This document shows, in pieces, positions 19,491 through 29,556 of a DNA stretch of 64,000 nt. A model generated the notes under the pieces. That model was not told the DNA's origin. It searched no databases and saw only the letters and a list, made by a program, of their open reading frames with translations. Each line of letters begins with the position of its first letter. Within the stretch, counting starts at the first letter, position 1. This DNA comes from an uncultured Bacteroidota bacterium (GTDB lineage Bacteria; Bacteroidota; Bacteroidia; Flavobacteriales; Flavobacteriaceae), in contig CACIKV010000006.1 of the NCBI GenBank assembly GCA_902587325.1, forward strand, positions 16,028 through 80,027, in the 5' to 3' direction. Position numbers and translations under genes: made by a program.

Positions 19491-20606
19491 TTAATTACTA
19501 TTCAATGACGAATTTAAAAAAAACTCTAATTCTGCACCTTTTATATTTTTTTCAATAATTTTTTTATCAGGACCAATTAAAAAAGATGTTGGAACTCCCT
19601 CTGCTGCAACATTGTATAGTTTTGAAATTGGATCATTAAAATACTTTAGACTAGAAATATGGACCCAGTCTTCAATTCCATCATCCGTGATTGCTTTTCT
19701 CCATGAAGCTTCATTTATGTCTAAAGATACACCAACGATAATAAAATCTTCAGGGTCAAACTTATTCATAATCTCTGTTAAGCCAGGATTTTCAACTCTA
19801 CAAGGGGCACACCAGGAGGCCCAAAAATCAAGAAGAATAAATTTTGAATTAATCGAGTTCAAAGAAATAATTTCCCCATTCAAACCTGGACCTGAAAACT
19901 TAGGAGCAAAAGCTCCAATAGTTGGGGATTCAGAATTCGTAAGATTATAATCATCAATAATTTTTTTAATTTCAAAAGATGAGCTAGTTTTCTTTATATT
20001 TTCAGAGAAATTGTTTAGTAAACTGTCCGCTAGTCTAAAATCTATAGATCTTTCAAATATCATTCTCCTTAAAATTAAAGAAGATATGTAAGAATCGTTG
20101 TTTTGATTTATGAATTCAAACTCATAATCCGTCAATTTTTTCCTCATATTAATAAATTGAGACTCTAAATCTGCAACAATCAATGAATCGGATCTTGAAA
20201 TAGCAATATTAATCTCCTGATCGATTTTTGATAATTCATTAGTAAATTTTAAAGTTTCATTTTTATATTTTTTAAAGTCATCGTTAGACTTTGTTCCAGA
20301 AACTTCTGAGGAGGATAATGAGTCTTTAAAAATTTTAAGCTTAATCACACCTGGCTCAAGAATTATAGGAATATTTCCCATTATGTCCTTAAAAAATAAA
20401 TAATGCATTTCTGGATAAGTTATTGTATCAGTAAAGGAAAATTTTCCATTTTTAATTAATGTTGAATCTTTTAAAATTGGTCTATTTTCTAAATATTGAA
20501 CTAAGAAAACTTTTTCATTGTCATTAAAGTTTGAATCAGCAACTATTTTTACATCACTCTTACTACACGATATGAAAAGAAATATAAATAAAACAGCTTT
20601 TTTCAC
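19491..20606 (-). CDS. DUF4369-thioredoxin (TlpA/ResA-like) lipoprotein
   Basis: A membrane-anchored thiol-disulfide oxidoreductase of the cell envelope. The GTG at 20606 gives a lipoprotein signal ending FISC (Cys14); a TTG three codons earlier is possible. Residues about 20-125 are the DUF4369 domain that often precedes thioredoxin folds in Bacteroidota. A helical linker follows. From about residue 225 there is an AhpC/TlpA-type domain with the active site WCAPC (near 265) and the cis-proline segment GVPTSFLI. The protein is 371 aa. It is probably a periplasm-facing reductase, but the partner is unknown. It lies upstream of, and close to, the acyltransferase gene. Confidence 0.83.
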   Translation of the reverse strand: MKKAVLFIFLFISCSKSDVKIVADSNFNDNEKVFLVQYLENRPILKDSTLIKNGKFSFTDTITYPEMHYLFFKDIMGNIPIILEPGVIKLKIFKDSLSSSEVSGTKSNDDFKKYKNETLKFTNELSKIDQEINIAISRSDSLIVADLESQFINMRKKLTDYEFEFINQNNDSYISSLILRRMIFERSIDFRLADSLLNNFSENIKKTSSSFEIKKIIDDYNLTNSESPTIGAFAPKFSGPGLNGEIISLNSINSKFILLDFWASWCAPCRVENPGLTEIMNKFDPEDFIIVGVSLDINEASWRKAITDDGIEDWVHISSLKYFNDPISKLYNVAAEGVPTSFLIGPDKKIIEKNIKGAELEFFLNSSLNSN

Positions 20607-20659
20607 TCTTAGCAAATTTAGGATTACTTCGGCAAAAGTAATAACTTTAATTTAAAATT

Positions 20660-22351
20660 ATGAAGGAAAAAGATAAAGTAATTTATAATTTAAAAAAAAT
20701 AGTTGGAAAGATTAATGTTATAACTTCTGACTGGGGAAAGGAACCATTTTCCAAAGGATGGAGGTATGGGGATGGAAAAGCACTAGCTGTAGTTAAACCA
20801 GGAAGATTGATAGAAATATGGAAAGTTCTTCAATTTTGTGTTAATAATAATTTAATTATTATAATGCAAGGCGCAAATACTGGACTCACAGGTGGTTCAA
20901 CTCCTTTTGGTAATGATTACGACAGAGACATTATTGTAATAAATACAATTAGAATAAACGATATTCAAATTATTAACGATGGTAAACAAATCATTGGATT
21001 AGCTGGAAGCACTCTTTATGATTTAGAAAAAAAACTAGATAAATACAACAGAGAACCTCATTCTGTCATAGGCTCAACATCTATTGGAGCTTCAATTGTG
21101 GGTGGAATTTGTAATAACTCTGGTGGATCTTTAGTACACCGAGGTCCTGCGTATACTCAACTAGCTCTTTATGCGAAAATTAACAAATTGGGTGATCTTG
21201 AGTTAATAAATGAATTAGATATTAATCTTGGATCTTGCCCAGATGAAATTTTTGAAAATCTAGAATCAAAAAATTATGATAAAAATGATATAATAAATTC
21301 TAGTAAATTAGCATCCGATGATAAATACTCTGAAATTGTAAGAGAAATTAACTCTGATTCACCTTCAAGATTTAATGCAGATGAGCGATTATTATATGGT
21401 GTTTCAGGAAGTGCAGGTAAAGTAGCTGTATTTGCTGTTAGAGTTGATACATATCCAAAGCCAAAAAAAAGTCAAGTTTTTTATATCGGAACAAACGATA
21501 CTGACGTCTTCTGGAAAATTAGAAGAGAAATTCTATCAAATTTCAAAACACTACCTAGATTAGGTGATTATATGCATAGGGATTGCTATAATGCAGCAAA
21601 AAAATATAGTAAAGATTCTTTTATAGTAATTGAAAAACTCGGAACAAACTTTCTCCCTACACTATTCAATATTAAAAGGATTGTTGATTTATTTTCAAAA
21701 AAAATTAAGTTTTTACCTGAAAAATTTTCTGATATAATTTTGCAATATTTAAGTTATTTATGGCCAAATCATTTACCTAAAAGAATGAATAATTTTAAAA
21801 ATCAATTTGAACACCTTTGGATTATTGAAATGACTGACGAAGGTATTGATGAAGCTGAGGTTTATTTTAAAAGCTTTTTTGATAAAAATGATGGGGCATA
21901 TTTTAAATGCACTAAATCTGAGGCAAAAAAAGCACAATTACATAGGTATGTATCTGCAGGTGCATTTGGCAGGTATCAAGCATTAAAAAACAAGAGCAAC
22001 GAAGAATCTTTTTCAATGGATATTGCTCTTCCAAGAAATGAAAAAAATTGGTTTGAAAATCTTCCTAAAGATATAAATGAACTATTTGAAATTAAACTTT
22101 ATTATGGTCATTTATTTTGTCACGTGATGCATCAAAATTATATTGTGAAAAAAGGAGTTGATACAAAAGCTTTATTAAATAAACTTCTAATGTTTTATGA
22201 AAGCAGGGGAGCTGAATATCCTGCTGAGCATAACGTTGGACATGAATATTTTGCAAAATCTTCTTTATTGAATTTTTATAAAAAACTTGATCCTACTAAT
22301 TCATTCAATCCTGGAATAGGAAAGACGAGTAAATTGAAAAACTGGAAGTAA
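20660..22351 (+). CDS. dld: quinone-dependent D-lactate dehydrogenase
   Basis: An FAD flavoprotein that oxidises D-lactate to pyruvate and passes electrons to the quinone pool at the inner membrane. At 563 aa it is close to the well-studied enzyme (571). The FAD-binding p-cresol-methylhydroxylase-type domain shows MQGANTGLTGGSTP (about residues 75-88) and SIGASIVGGICNNSGGSLV. The C-terminal membrane-binding domain shows HLFCHVMHQNY and AEHNVGHEYFAK. It is single-gene, divergent from the thioredoxin lipoprotein gene, and followed at 51 bp by aroC. The name rests on overall pattern, not on substrate evidence. Confidence 0.87.
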   Translation: MKEKDKVIYNLKKIVGKINVITSDWGKEPFSKGWRYGDGKALAVVKPGRLIEIWKVLQFCVNNNLIIIMQGANTGLTGGSTPFGNDYDRDIIVINTIRINDIQIINDGKQIIGLAGSTLYDLEKKLDKYNREPHSVIGSTSIGASIVGGICNNSGGSLVHRGPAYTQLALYAKINKLGDLELINELDINLGSCPDEIFENLESKNYDKNDIINSSKLASDDKYSEIVREINSDSPSRFNADERLLYGVSGSAGKVAVFAVRVDTYPKPKKSQVFYIGTNDTDVFWKIRREILSNFKTLPRLGDYMHRDCYNAAKKYSKDSFIVIEKLGTNFLPTLFNIKRIVDLFSKKIKFLPEKFSDIILQYLSYLWPNHLPKRMNNFKNQFEHLWIIEMTDEGIDEAEVYFKSFFDKNDGAYFKCTKSEAKKAQLHRYVSAGAFGRYQALKNKSNEESFSMDIALPRNEKNWFENLPKDINELFEIKLYYGHLFCHVMHQNYIVKKGVDTKALLNKLLMFYESRGAEYPAEHNVGHEYFAKSSLLNFYKKLDPTNSFNPGIGKTSKLKNWK

Positions 22352-22387
22352 ATTTACTGAGATAACCAATATCTTAATATTTAAACT

Positions 22388-22395
22388 TATTTTTG
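22388..22395 (+). promoter_or_regulatory. candidate -7 box for aroC
   Basis: TATTTTTG matches TAnnTTTG. It ends 7 bases before the aroC ATG at 22403. In AT-rich DNA such matches arise by chance, so position is the main support. Confidence 0.35.
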
Positions 22396-22402
22396 TGAAA
22401 GA

Positions 22403-23464
22403 ATGGGCAATAATTTTGGAAAAATTTTTAGATTAACAACTTTTGGAGAATCTCACGGTAAAGCTATTGGTGGTATAATTGATGGATGCCCTGCAAATAA
22501 AGAAATTGATTTATCTAAAGTTCAACTTGACCTAGACAAAAGAAGACCCGGCCAATCCAAAATTGTAACTCAAAGGAAAGAGAGTGATAAAGTTGAGTTT
22601 CTATCTGGAATTTTTGATGGAAAAACAACTGGAACTCCAATTGGATTTATAATTATTAATAAAGATCAAAAATCAAAAGATTATGATCATATAAAAGATA
22701 TATTTAGACCTTCACATGCTGATTTTGTTTATCAAAAAAAATATGGTATAAGAGACTACAGGGGCGGTGGCAGAAGTTCAGCTAGAGAAACTGCTTGCAG
22801 GGTTGTTGCAGGATCGATTGCAAAACAGATTTTAAATGAAATTTCTTTCAATGCTTTTGTTTCAAAAGTTGGTAATATTAAAATTAGTTCTGATTTTTCT
22901 AAAATCAATTTTCAAAATATTGAAAAAAATCCAGTAAGATGTCCAGACCTAAAGAAAGCAGAAGAAATGGAATCACTAATAAAGGCCGTCAGGAAAGATG
23001 GTGACACCATTGGAGGGATTGTATCATGTGTGATTAAGAATGTTCCAGTAGGAATTGGAGAACCTGTTTTTGACAAACTACATGCTGAATTAGGAAAAGC
23101 TATGCTTTCAATAAATGCAGTGAAAGGTTTTGAGTTTGGAAGTGGTTTTAGAGGTGTTGAAATGAGAGGAAGTGAACACAATGATCAATATAAATCAGAT
23201 GAGTCTACCAAAACTAATAATTCAGGAGGAATTCAAGGTGGAATAAGTAATGGTATGGAGATATATTTTAATGTTGCTTTTAAACCTGTTGCTACTATCA
23301 TGAAAAATCAAAAAACTATTGATAAAGCTGGAAAAGAAACAAATATTTCAGGAAAAGGAAGACATGACCCCTGCGTTGTTCCTAGAGCTGTACCTATTGT
23401 AGAATCAATGGCTGCTCTTGTGATTCTTGATATGATTCTTATCAATAATTCTAAAAATTTATGA
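22403..23464 (+). CDS. aroC: chorismate synthase
   Basis: Catalyses the last shikimate-pathway step, 5-enolpyruvylshikimate-3-phosphate to chorismate, using reduced FMN. All three family signatures are present: [17 protein letters not shown] near the start, the [12 protein letters not shown] block, and the C-terminal [16 protein letters not shown]. At 353 aa it is a normal length. It is the first gene of a tight run with a symporter and ung: the symporter ATG overlaps the aroC stop (ATGA at 23461-23464). aroB lies elsewhere in this window (54.7 kb), so the aromatic pathway genes are scattered. Confidence 0.97.
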   Translation: MGNNFGKIFRLTTFGESHGKAIGGIIDGCPANKEIDLSKVQLDLDKRRPGQSKIVTQRKESDKVEFLSGIFDGKTTGTPIGFIIINKDQKSKDYDHIKDIFRPSHADFVYQKKYGIRDYRGGGRSSARETACRVVAGSIAKQILNEISFNAFVSKVGNIKISSDFSKINFQNIEKNPVRCPDLKKAEEMESLIKAVRKDGDTIGGIVSCVIKNVPVGIGEPVFDKLHAELGKAMLSINAVKGFEFGSGFRGVEMRGSEHNDQYKSDESTKTNNSGGIQGGISNGMEIYFNVAFKPVATIMKNQKTIDKAGKETNISGKGRHDPCVVPRAVPIVESMAALVILDMILINNSKNL

Positions 23465-24717
23465 AAAAAATTTCATTACACTGGAAAATAATCATAGGTA
23501 TGTTTCTAGGTGTAATAATTGGATTGATATTTAGTTCCTTCAGCGGAGGTAGTATTTACATAACAAATTTTGTTAAACCTTTTGGTACCATTTTCATTAA
23601 TTCCCTAAAATTAATTGCAATCCCTTTAATTTTAGCATCACTGATTAAAGGAATTTCTGATTTGAAAGATATATCTAAACTTTCATCCATGGGATTATTG
23701 ACGATTATGACATATCTCACTACTACAATTATTGCTGTATCCATTGGTTTGTTAGTTGTAAATTCTTTAGGTCCAGGTAAAAGCATAAGTGATGAAACAA
23801 GGACTGAACTAATTAATGCCTATTCTAATGATGCAAATGAAAAAAGAGATATTGCTGAAGAGAAAAAAAAATCAGGGCCGCTTCAACCGCTTGTTGACCT
23901 AGTTCCCTCAAATTTTCTAAATGCCGCCTCGAATAATAAAAATATGCTTCAGGTGATATTTTTTTCAATATTATTTGGTATTGCTATGATTTTAATCCCT
24001 GCAGAAAAATCTAAACCAGTAAAAACTTTTTTTGACTCTTTAAATGATGTTATTTTGAAAATAATTGATATAATAATGACATGTGCTCCTTTTGGAGTTT
24101 TTGCTCTTTTAGCTTCATTAATAGTTGAAGCGCCTAACATTGATCTTTTAAAAAGTTTGATTTTGTATTCCATCACATTATTAGTTGGACTATTTGTTGT
24201 AATAATTATTTATTTACTATTTATAAAAATTTTTCTAAAAAGAAATTTAAGAGAATTCATTAATGGAATTTTACCTGCACAATTAGTAGCTTTTTCCACA
24301 AGCTCAAGTGCAGCAACCCTTCCTGTTACAATGGACAGAGTTGAAAATGAATTAGGTGTAAAAAAAGAAGTTTCAAGTTTTGTCTTACCAATAGGAGCAA
24401 CAATTAACATGGATGGAACTGCAGTTTACCAAGCTGTAGCAGCAGTTTTTATTGCCCAAACTTTTGGATTAGATTTAAGCTTAATTGATCAATTAGGAAT
24501 AATTACTACAGCTACATTAGCATCAATCGGTGCAGCTGCTGTACCAAGTGCTGGAATTATTGTGCTTGTAATTGTTTTAGCTCAAGCTGGAATTCCTGAA
24601 GCGGGATTAGCTCTGATTTTTGCTGTAGACAGACCACTAGATATGTTTAGAACAGTAGTTAATGTTACTGGTGATGCAATGGTTTCATTAATTGTGTCTA
24701 AATTTCAAAAATCTTGA
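23461..24717 (+). CDS. dicarboxylate/amino acid:cation symporter (DAACS family)
   Basis: An inner-membrane carrier of the GltP/DctA family that imports glutamate, aspartate or C4-dicarboxylates with Na+ or H+. At 418 aa it has the expected hydrophobic pattern (eight helices and two re-entrant loops). The Ser-rich re-entrant motif [14 protein letters not shown] and the substrate/Na+ motif [10 protein letters not shown] are intact. A hydrophilic, Lys-rich insert at about residues 117-140 is an extramembrane loop. Its start overlaps aroC by 4 bp and its stop overlaps the ung start (TTGA). Exact substrate is not predictable. Confidence 0.9.
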   Translation: MKKISLHWKIIIGMFLGVIIGLIFSSFSGGSIYITNFVKPFGTIFINSLKLIAIPLILASLIKGISDLKDISKLSSMGLLTIMTYLTTTIIAVSIGLLVVNSLGPGKSISDETRTELINAYSNDANEKRDIAEEKKKSGPLQPLVDLVPSNFLNAASNNKNMLQVIFFSILFGIAMILIPAEKSKPVKTFFDSLNDVILKIIDIIMTCAPFGVFALLASLIVEAPNIDLLKSLILYSITLLVGLFVVIIIYLLFIKIFLKRNLREFINGILPAQLVAFSTSSSAATLPVTMDRVENELGVKKEVSSFVLPIGATINMDGTAVYQAVAAVFIAQTFGLDLSLIDQLGIITTATLASIGAAAVPSAGIIVLVIVLAQAGIPEAGLALIFAVDRPLDMFRTVVNVTGDAMVSLIVSKFQKS

Positions 24718-25382
24718 GCGTAAAAATTATAAAATGTTGGAAAAAGATTTTAGATAAAGAGTTTAAATCTGAATATTTTTATAATATAATTTCAAAAACA
24801 AAAGAAGAATATTCAAGATTCAAATGCTATCCTGCTGGTAGAAATATATTTAAGGCTTTTGATAAGTGTCCTTTTGAAAAACTAAAAGTTATAATCATAG
24901 GTCAAGACCCTTATCACGGAGAAAAACAAGCTAATGGTCTATGTTTTTCTGTTAATAAAGAAATTGAAAACCCTCCATCTTTAAATAATATTTTTAAAGA
25001 ATTAAATAATAATTTTTCAAATAAATTAAGAACTGATAGTGATTTATCAGATTGGTCAAAACAAGGTGTTCTTTTAATGAACTCAATATTAACTGTAAGA
25101 CGAAGATTTCCAGGATCACATCAAAATATTGGATGGGAAATTTTTACTGATAACGTTATTAAAATAATTTCTGAAAAAAAAAATAATCTTGTCTTCATGT
25201 TATGGGGAAATTATGCAAAAAACAAAGAAAAGTTTATAAAAAAATCTAACCACCTTATTTTAAAAAGTGGACACCCATCGCCTTTAAGTGCAAACAGAGG
25301 ATATTGGTTTGGTAATAATCATTTTATAAAATGTAATGATTTTTTAGAAAGTAAGGGATTAAATACTATAAAATGGATATAA
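24714..25382 (+). CDS. ung: uracil-DNA glycosylase (family 1)
   Basis: Removes uracil from DNA to start base-excision repair. The catalytic water-activating motif GQDPYHG (residues 63-69) and the intercalation loop HPSPLSANRGYW are complete; the protein is 222 aa. The start is a TTG at 24714 that overlaps the symporter stop as TTGA, which suggests translational coupling. No ATG fits before the conserved region. It is the third gene of the aroC run. Confidence 0.95.
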   Translation: MSVKIIKCWKKILDKEFKSEYFYNIISKTKEEYSRFKCYPAGRNIFKAFDKCPFEKLKVIIIGQDPYHGEKQANGLCFSVNKEIENPPSLNNIFKELNNNFSNKLRTDSDLSDWSKQGVLLMNSILTVRRRFPGSHQNIGWEIFTDNVIKIISEKKNNLVFMLWGNYAKNKEKFIKKSNHLILKSGHPSPLSANRGYWFGNNHFIKCNDFLESKGLNTIKWI

Positions 25383-25416
25383 TTATGATTAATTTTATTT
25401 TTATTAAATAAAGTCT

Positions 25417-25950
25417 ATGAAAAAGTTTTTTGAATTTAAAGGAACGATTAATGGATCCACTTTTATTTTAAGATTTTTATTTATGATTGTTTTATCACTG
25501 CCTTTTTTTATTTTATGTATAATATGGGGTTTTAGTTTAGTTTTTAATTATTCAGATATTGATTTATCAAGTTTTAGTAGTTTGAGTTTTTCTGAGTCTA
25601 ATGCAATTGGAGAAAAAGCTGGAGAAAAAATTGCTAAAGAAATTCAAGAACTTGGTACTATAAAATGGTTTTCAAAAAAACTTGGATTTGGATGGATAGC
25701 TTCTTTGTTTATGTCAGTTGTTCCGTTAATTTGGTTTGGATTAAGTACTTATTATAAGAGAATCTCAGCATTATTTTATTCGAATCGTATTAAGGCCTTT
25801 ATTTTTTTTATAATTGTGGAGTCTGCATTGGACTTGATATCTATAAGTTCAAATAGTTCGTTTGTGTATTGGATTTGTACAATAATGGGCTATGTGATTT
25901 TCTTTTATTTAGTTTTAAAAAACTCACCAATTGGTGAACACGACGGATAG
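25417..25950 (+). CDS. DUF805-like integral membrane protein
   Basis: A 177-aa membrane protein with four likely helices (about residues 17-40, 93-112, 121-141 and 148-166). It opens FFEFKGTINGSTFILRF, close to the F.G.inR..F opening of DUF805 proteins, and carries IWFGLSTYYKRISAL, resembling the later family motif S...KR.HD. An amphipathic insert of about 40 residues (52-92) separates the first two helices. Function of the family is unknown. It follows ung by 34 bp and may be the last gene of that run. Confidence 0.6.
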   Translation: MKKFFEFKGTINGSTFILRFLFMIVLSLPFFILCIIWGFSLVFNYSDIDLSSFSSLSFSESNAIGEKAGEKIAKEIQELGTIKWFSKKLGFGWIASLFMSVVPLIWFGLSTYYKRISALFYSNRIKAFIFFIIVESALDLISISSNSSFVYWICTIMGYVIFFYLVLKNSPIGEHDG

Positions 25951-25972
25951 TAAAAATTAGGAAAAAGTACAA

Positions 25973-26308
25973 TTAACCCCCAATTCTCTTTACATAATGA
26001 CCCTCAGATTCTAAAATTGATATAATCCCCTCTCTTTTATCTCCCTGAAAAAACATCTCATTATTTTTAATGCTTCCACCAATCCCTAGCTTATTTTTAA
26101 TATGTTTTGATAAACTTCTTAATTCATTTCTATTTAAACCCGTAAAACCTTTTAAAATGATCACAGGGTTACCAGCTCTTCCCTTTATGGAGTAATGAGC
26201 CTGTAAACTTTGTTTAATTTTATTACGCTTTAGAATTTGTTTATCCTCTGGATTATATTCTTTTGGAATAAGTGATTTTAAATCTTGAAGAGAGTTTAAT
26301 TTTTTCAT
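25973..26308 (-). CDS. SUI1/eIF1-like translation factor (YciH family)
   Basis: A small protein (111 aa) with a C-terminal SUI1 domain from about residue 38. The core shows AGNPVIILKGFTGLNRNELRSL and LGIGGSIKNNEMFFQG, which match the conserved RR/KGGK-type face of bacterial SUI1 proteins. The bacterial homologue is thought to influence start-site fidelity, but its role outside enterobacteria is poorly defined. Its start overlaps the stop of the upstream oxygenase gene by 1 bp, so the two are cotranscribed. It is convergent with the DUF805-like gene, and no clear terminator lies between. Confidence 0.88.
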   Translation of the reverse strand: MKKLNSLQDLKSLIPKEYNPEDKQILKRNKIKQSLQAHYSIKGRAGNPVIILKGFTGLNRNELRSLSKHIKNKLGIGGSIKNNEMFFQGDKREGIISILESEGHYVKRIGG

Positions 26309-27252
26309 TACAAAACACCAATTTCTTTTAGTCTTTGAATTAGAAAATCATGTGCGGTAATATCATCAAATTTTTTTGGATTTTCATTATTAATACATGA
26401 TTCTAAAACATCTAGTTTCATAGTACCTACAGGATGAAGAAAGAACGGAATTGAATATCTCGACTTCTTCCAAAGATGTTTTGGAGGATTAATGACCTTG
26501 TGAATAGTAGATTTTAACTTATTATTAGTATATCTAGAAAGCATATCACCGACATTAATTATAATTTCATCCTTCTCAGCTATTGCATCAATCCACTTAC
26601 CTTCATTAGTTAATACTTGCAAGCCTTTTCCGTGAGCACCCATTAGGAGTGTTATTAAATTTATATCACCATGAGCGGCAGCTCTTTCAGCTCCACTAGG
26701 TTTAGTTTTAATAGGAGGGTAGTGAATCGGCCTAAGAATGCTATTTCCTTTTTCTACGAATTTATCAAAATGATCTTCCTTTAAGCCAAGAAATAAAGAA
26801 ATAGCTCTTAGCACATATATAGATGTTTTTTCTAATGATTTATATACTTTTTTTCCAATTTTGTTAAACTCTGGAAGTTCATTAACAGTTAGATTTTTTG
26901 GATATCCAAACTTTAAGTATTCCGATTCATCAAGATATTGTCCAAAATGCCAGAATTCCTTTAAATCTCCATGTTTTTTTCCTTTTGCATGCTCTTTACC
27001 AAAAGATGTATACCCTCTTTGACCAGCAAAACCTTTCAATTCATATTTACATTTTATATTCTTTGGAAGGTCGAAAAATTTTTTAATGTATTTATATATA
27101 TTTTTAATATCTGAATCTTTTAAAAAATGTCCTTTAAGGGCTACAAATCCTATTTCTTGGTATGCCTTTCCTAACTTATTTACAAAATCTTGTTTTAAAG
27201 ACAAGTCATCTGAAATAAAATCACTTAAATTAACAGACGGAATATTTGGCAT
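26308..27252 (-). CDS. isopenicillin N synthase-like 2-oxoglutarate/Fe(II) oxygenase
   Basis: A member of the non-haem iron oxygenase family that includes isopenicillin N synthase and plant dioxygenases. The N-terminal DIOX_N region (IPSVNLSDF, YQEIGFVALKGH) and the C-terminal jelly roll are both present in 314 aa. The iron triad is HGD (in AAHGDINLITLL) plus the His of STIHKV. The Arg of SRYSIPFF would bind the 2-oxoglutarate carboxylate. The substrate is unknown and no biosynthetic cluster surrounds it; neighbours are SUI1 (1-bp overlap) and alanine dehydrogenase (3-bp gap). Being in an operon with ald suggests amino-acid-related housekeeping, as inference only. Confidence 0.82.
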   Translation of the reverse strand: MPNIPSVNLSDFISDDLSLKQDFVNKLGKAYQEIGFVALKGHFLKDSDIKNIYKYIKKFFDLPKNIKCKYELKGFAGQRGYTSFGKEHAKGKKHGDLKEFWHFGQYLDESEYLKFGYPKNLTVNELPEFNKIGKKVYKSLEKTSIYVLRAISLFLGLKEDHFDKFVEKGNSILRPIHYPPIKTKPSGAERAAAHGDINLITLLMGAHGKGLQVLTNEGKWIDAIAEKDEIIINVGDMLSRYTNNKLKSTIHKVINPPKHLWKKSRYSIPFFLHPVGTMKLDVLESCINNENPKKFDDITAHDFLIQRLKEIGVL

Positions 27253-27255
27253 AAT

Positions 27256-28362
27256 CTAAATTTTGATGGAGGAGTAGGGCAGATTAAAAGCGTCGGAAAC
27301 AGCTTTGTAAACAATGTTGCCATTTACAATATTCAATCCTTTCCTGAGAGGTTTATTGTCAACACATGCTTTTTTCCAACCTTTATTGGCTATTTCAATT
27401 GCATAATAAACTGTTGCGTTAGTTAATGCTTCGGTTGAGGTCATAGGTACAGCACCTGGCATATTTGCTACCGAGTAATGTAAAACATCGTCTATGATAT
27501 AAGTAGGAGAGTTGTGAGTTGTGGGTTTTGTTGTTTCAAAACAGCCTCCTTGATCAACTGCTACATCAACCAAAACAGTGCCTTTTGATAAGTCTTTTAG
27601 CATTTCCTTTGAGATTAGGTTAGGAGCTTTGGCTCCTGGCAAAAGTACTGCACCGATCACCAAATGAGCATTGGAGATAGCCTCCTTAATATTATATTGA
27701 TTAGAAAATTTAGTTTTTACGTTTTTTGGCATAATATCATCGAGCTCCCTCAGTCTATCTAAACTAATATCTAATATGGTAACATCAGCACCTAAACCAG
27801 CTAACATTTTAGCAGATTGAGTTCCTACAGTTCCACCTCCAATAACAACAGCTTTTGCAGGATTAACACCTGGAACACCACCTAATAAAATGCCACAACC
27901 TTTTTGATGTTTTTCAAGAAATTTTGCACCTTGTTGGGCTGCCATTCTTCCAGCAACTTCAGACATTGGAGTCAAAAGTGGAAGAGATTTATCTAAGTTT
28001 TCAACTGTTTCATAAGCAATACAAACAGCTTTACTGTCGACCATTGCTTTTGTAAGCTGTAAAGATGATGCAAAATGAAAAAAAGTATATATAATTTGAT
28101 CTTTTTTAATTAGGGAATACTCTCTTTCTAAAGGTTCCTTAACTTTAATTATCATTTCAGATATATTATAAATATCATCAATACTATCAACGATTTTGGC
28201 GCCAATATTTAAAAAATCTTTATCAGAATATCCGCTACCTTCTCCAGCAGATTTTTGGACATATACATCATGATTATTTTGTATTAATGTTTGAACGCCT
28301 GACGGTGTCATCCCAATCCTGTACTCACTCTCTTTAATTTCTTTTGGTACCCCTATAATCAT
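27256..28362 (-). CDS. ald: alanine dehydrogenase
   Basis: NAD-dependent oxidative deamination of L-alanine to pyruvate and ammonia, and the reverse. The 368-aa protein opens MIIGVPKEIKESEYRIGMTP, the family signature. The substrate/catalytic residues fall in IKVKEPLEREY and FHFAS (the expected Lys and His). The NAD site is GGGTVGTQSAKMLAGLGADV. The ATG at 28362 is preceded by an exact TATATTTG box four bases away. It heads the run ald, oxygenase, SUI1. Confidence 0.95.
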   Translation of the reverse strand: MIIGVPKEIKESEYRIGMTPSGVQTLIQNNHDVYVQKSAGEGSGYSDKDFLNIGAKIVDSIDDIYNISEMIIKVKEPLEREYSLIKKDQIIYTFFHFASSLQLTKAMVDSKAVCIAYETVENLDKSLPLLTPMSEVAGRMAAQQGAKFLEKHQKGCGILLGGVPGVNPAKAVVIGGGTVGTQSAKMLAGLGADVTILDISLDRLRELDDIMPKNVKTKFSNQYNIKEAISNAHLVIGAVLLPGAKAPNLISKEMLKDLSKGTVLVDVAVDQGGCFETTKPTTHNSPTYIIDDVLHYSVANMPGAVPMTSTEALTNATVYYAIEIANKGWKKACVDNKPLRKGLNIVNGNIVYKAVSDAFNLPYSSIKI

Positions 28363-28366
28363 AAGT

Positions 28367-28374
28367 CAAATATA
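28367..28374 (-). promoter_or_regulatory. -7 box for ald
   Basis: On the minus strand TATATTTG is followed by ACTT and then the ald ATG. It is an exact TAnnTTTG match and it places the transcription start at or next to the start codon. No -33 TTG was found at normal spacing. Confidence 0.45.
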
Positions 28375-28377
28375 TGA

Positions 28378-29556
28378 CTATTTAAAAAGATTTGAATTTA
28401 TTGATGGGAAAATTTTAAGAGCATTTTGATGGTAAACTTTCTTTAATACTGAATCTGGCAAGTTAAGACCATAAAGCCTCCATAAACCATGTCTTTTTCT
28501 AAAATATTCAATGTACTCATCACTTGTTTCCAAAACTTGAAAATATAAATAGTATTCCTCCTTATTATAATTATCCTTTCCAAACAATATGCGATCTTGA
28601 TGTTTTATAAAGAATTTTCTTGCAGAAACTGGCTGTCTACCTAATTCATTGATTACTGCTCCAAATTCAACATAAACGTTTGGAAGATCAATTAATTGTT
28701 GATCTAATTTGGATAAATTATTTCCATACCACCCCATATGAGCATTAATAAAAGTTGTTTTAGGATTCTTTTTAAACATATTATATTGCTCACTCATAAC
28801 TATTTCAAATGAAGGATATTTATCTGACGGTCTGAAACTGCTTGGGCGTTGTTTTGCATGAAGCCACCTTTCATTATACTTGTCAATATTTTGAAAAAAC
28901 GCTATCGGTTCACCTGAATGAATCAGTACTGGTAAATTAAGTTCAGCACATTTTTCCCAAATAAACTGCAATCTATCATCATCAACTTTGACCCTGTTGC
29001 CCTCGCCATCTTTTAGGTTTAAGCCCAAGTTTTTGTATATCTTTAACCCAGTTGCACCAATCTTTGATGCATTTAAAAGGTATTTTTCCGTATTAAGCTT
29101 AAAATCTTTTCTTCCAATTTTAGAAAGATCAAGGTTAACAAAAACACCAAATCTTTCAGGATAATTTTTTTTAATATTATTTATAGATTTTGATAAATTT
29201 AAATCCATTAAATCTTGTTTGCCTGAAAAAACTGCCAAGCCGGATCCACTTAAGTTAATTTGATATTTCATATTTAAACTATCCATTTCTTCAATGAGAT
29301 TGTCTAAATTCATTATTGGCATATTCCAATGATGACTGTGAACATCAATGAAAGGAAACTTAGATCTGGTTTTTGGGTTTTGAGGAACAACAAGAGTAGA
29401 AATAGGAGAGTACTCTTCAATATCCATTAAATTATTCTTTTTTTGAATTCTATCAATTGTGTAATAAGAAATCCCAAAAACTAATAATAATAATAAGGAT
29501 AATGAAATAAAAAAAACTAATAGCTTTATTAAAAACCTAAATGAAAAGAACTTCAT
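28378..29556 (-). CDS. membrane-anchored amidohydrolase-2 family metal hydrolase
   Basis: A TIM-barrel metal-dependent hydrolase. Residues about 10-33 are one hydrophobic segment that should anchor it to the membrane with the domain outside. The metal motif is DVHSHHW (the HxH of the family). Later metal or substrate residues are in LPVLIHSGEP, FINAHMGWYG and RILFGKDNYN. At 392 aa it is the usual family length plus the anchor. The final ATG overlaps the stop of the DUF2911 gene (4 bp). The substrate is unknown; family members act on carboxylated or phosphorylated ring compounds and aminocarboxymuconate. Confidence 0.78.
   Translation of the reverse strand: MKFFSFRFLIKLLVFFISLSLLLLLVFGISYYTIDRIQKKNNLMDIEEYSPISTLVVPQNPKTRSKFPFIDVHSHHWNMPIMNLDNLIEEMDSLNMKYQINLSGSGLAVFSGKQDLMDLNLSKSINNIKKNYPERFGVFVNLDLSKIGRKDFKLNTEKYLLNASKIGATGLKIYKNLGLNLKDGEGNRVKVDDDRLQFIWEKCAELNLPVLIHSGEPIAFFQNIDKYNERWLHAKQRPSSFRPSDKYPSFEIVMSEQYNMFKKNPKTTFINAHMGWYGNNLSKLDQQLIDLPNVYVEFGAVINELGRQPVSARKFFIKHQDRILFGKDNYNKEEYYLYFQVLETSDEYIEYFRKRHGLWRLYGLNLPDSVLKKVYHQNALKIFPSINSNLFK

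Noticed and set aside
26308..27252. Antibiotic biosynthesis cluster around the isopenicillin N synthase-like gene
   Set aside because: The family is broad, and neighbours are alanine dehydrogenase and SUI1; no peptide synthetase or tailoring genes are present.
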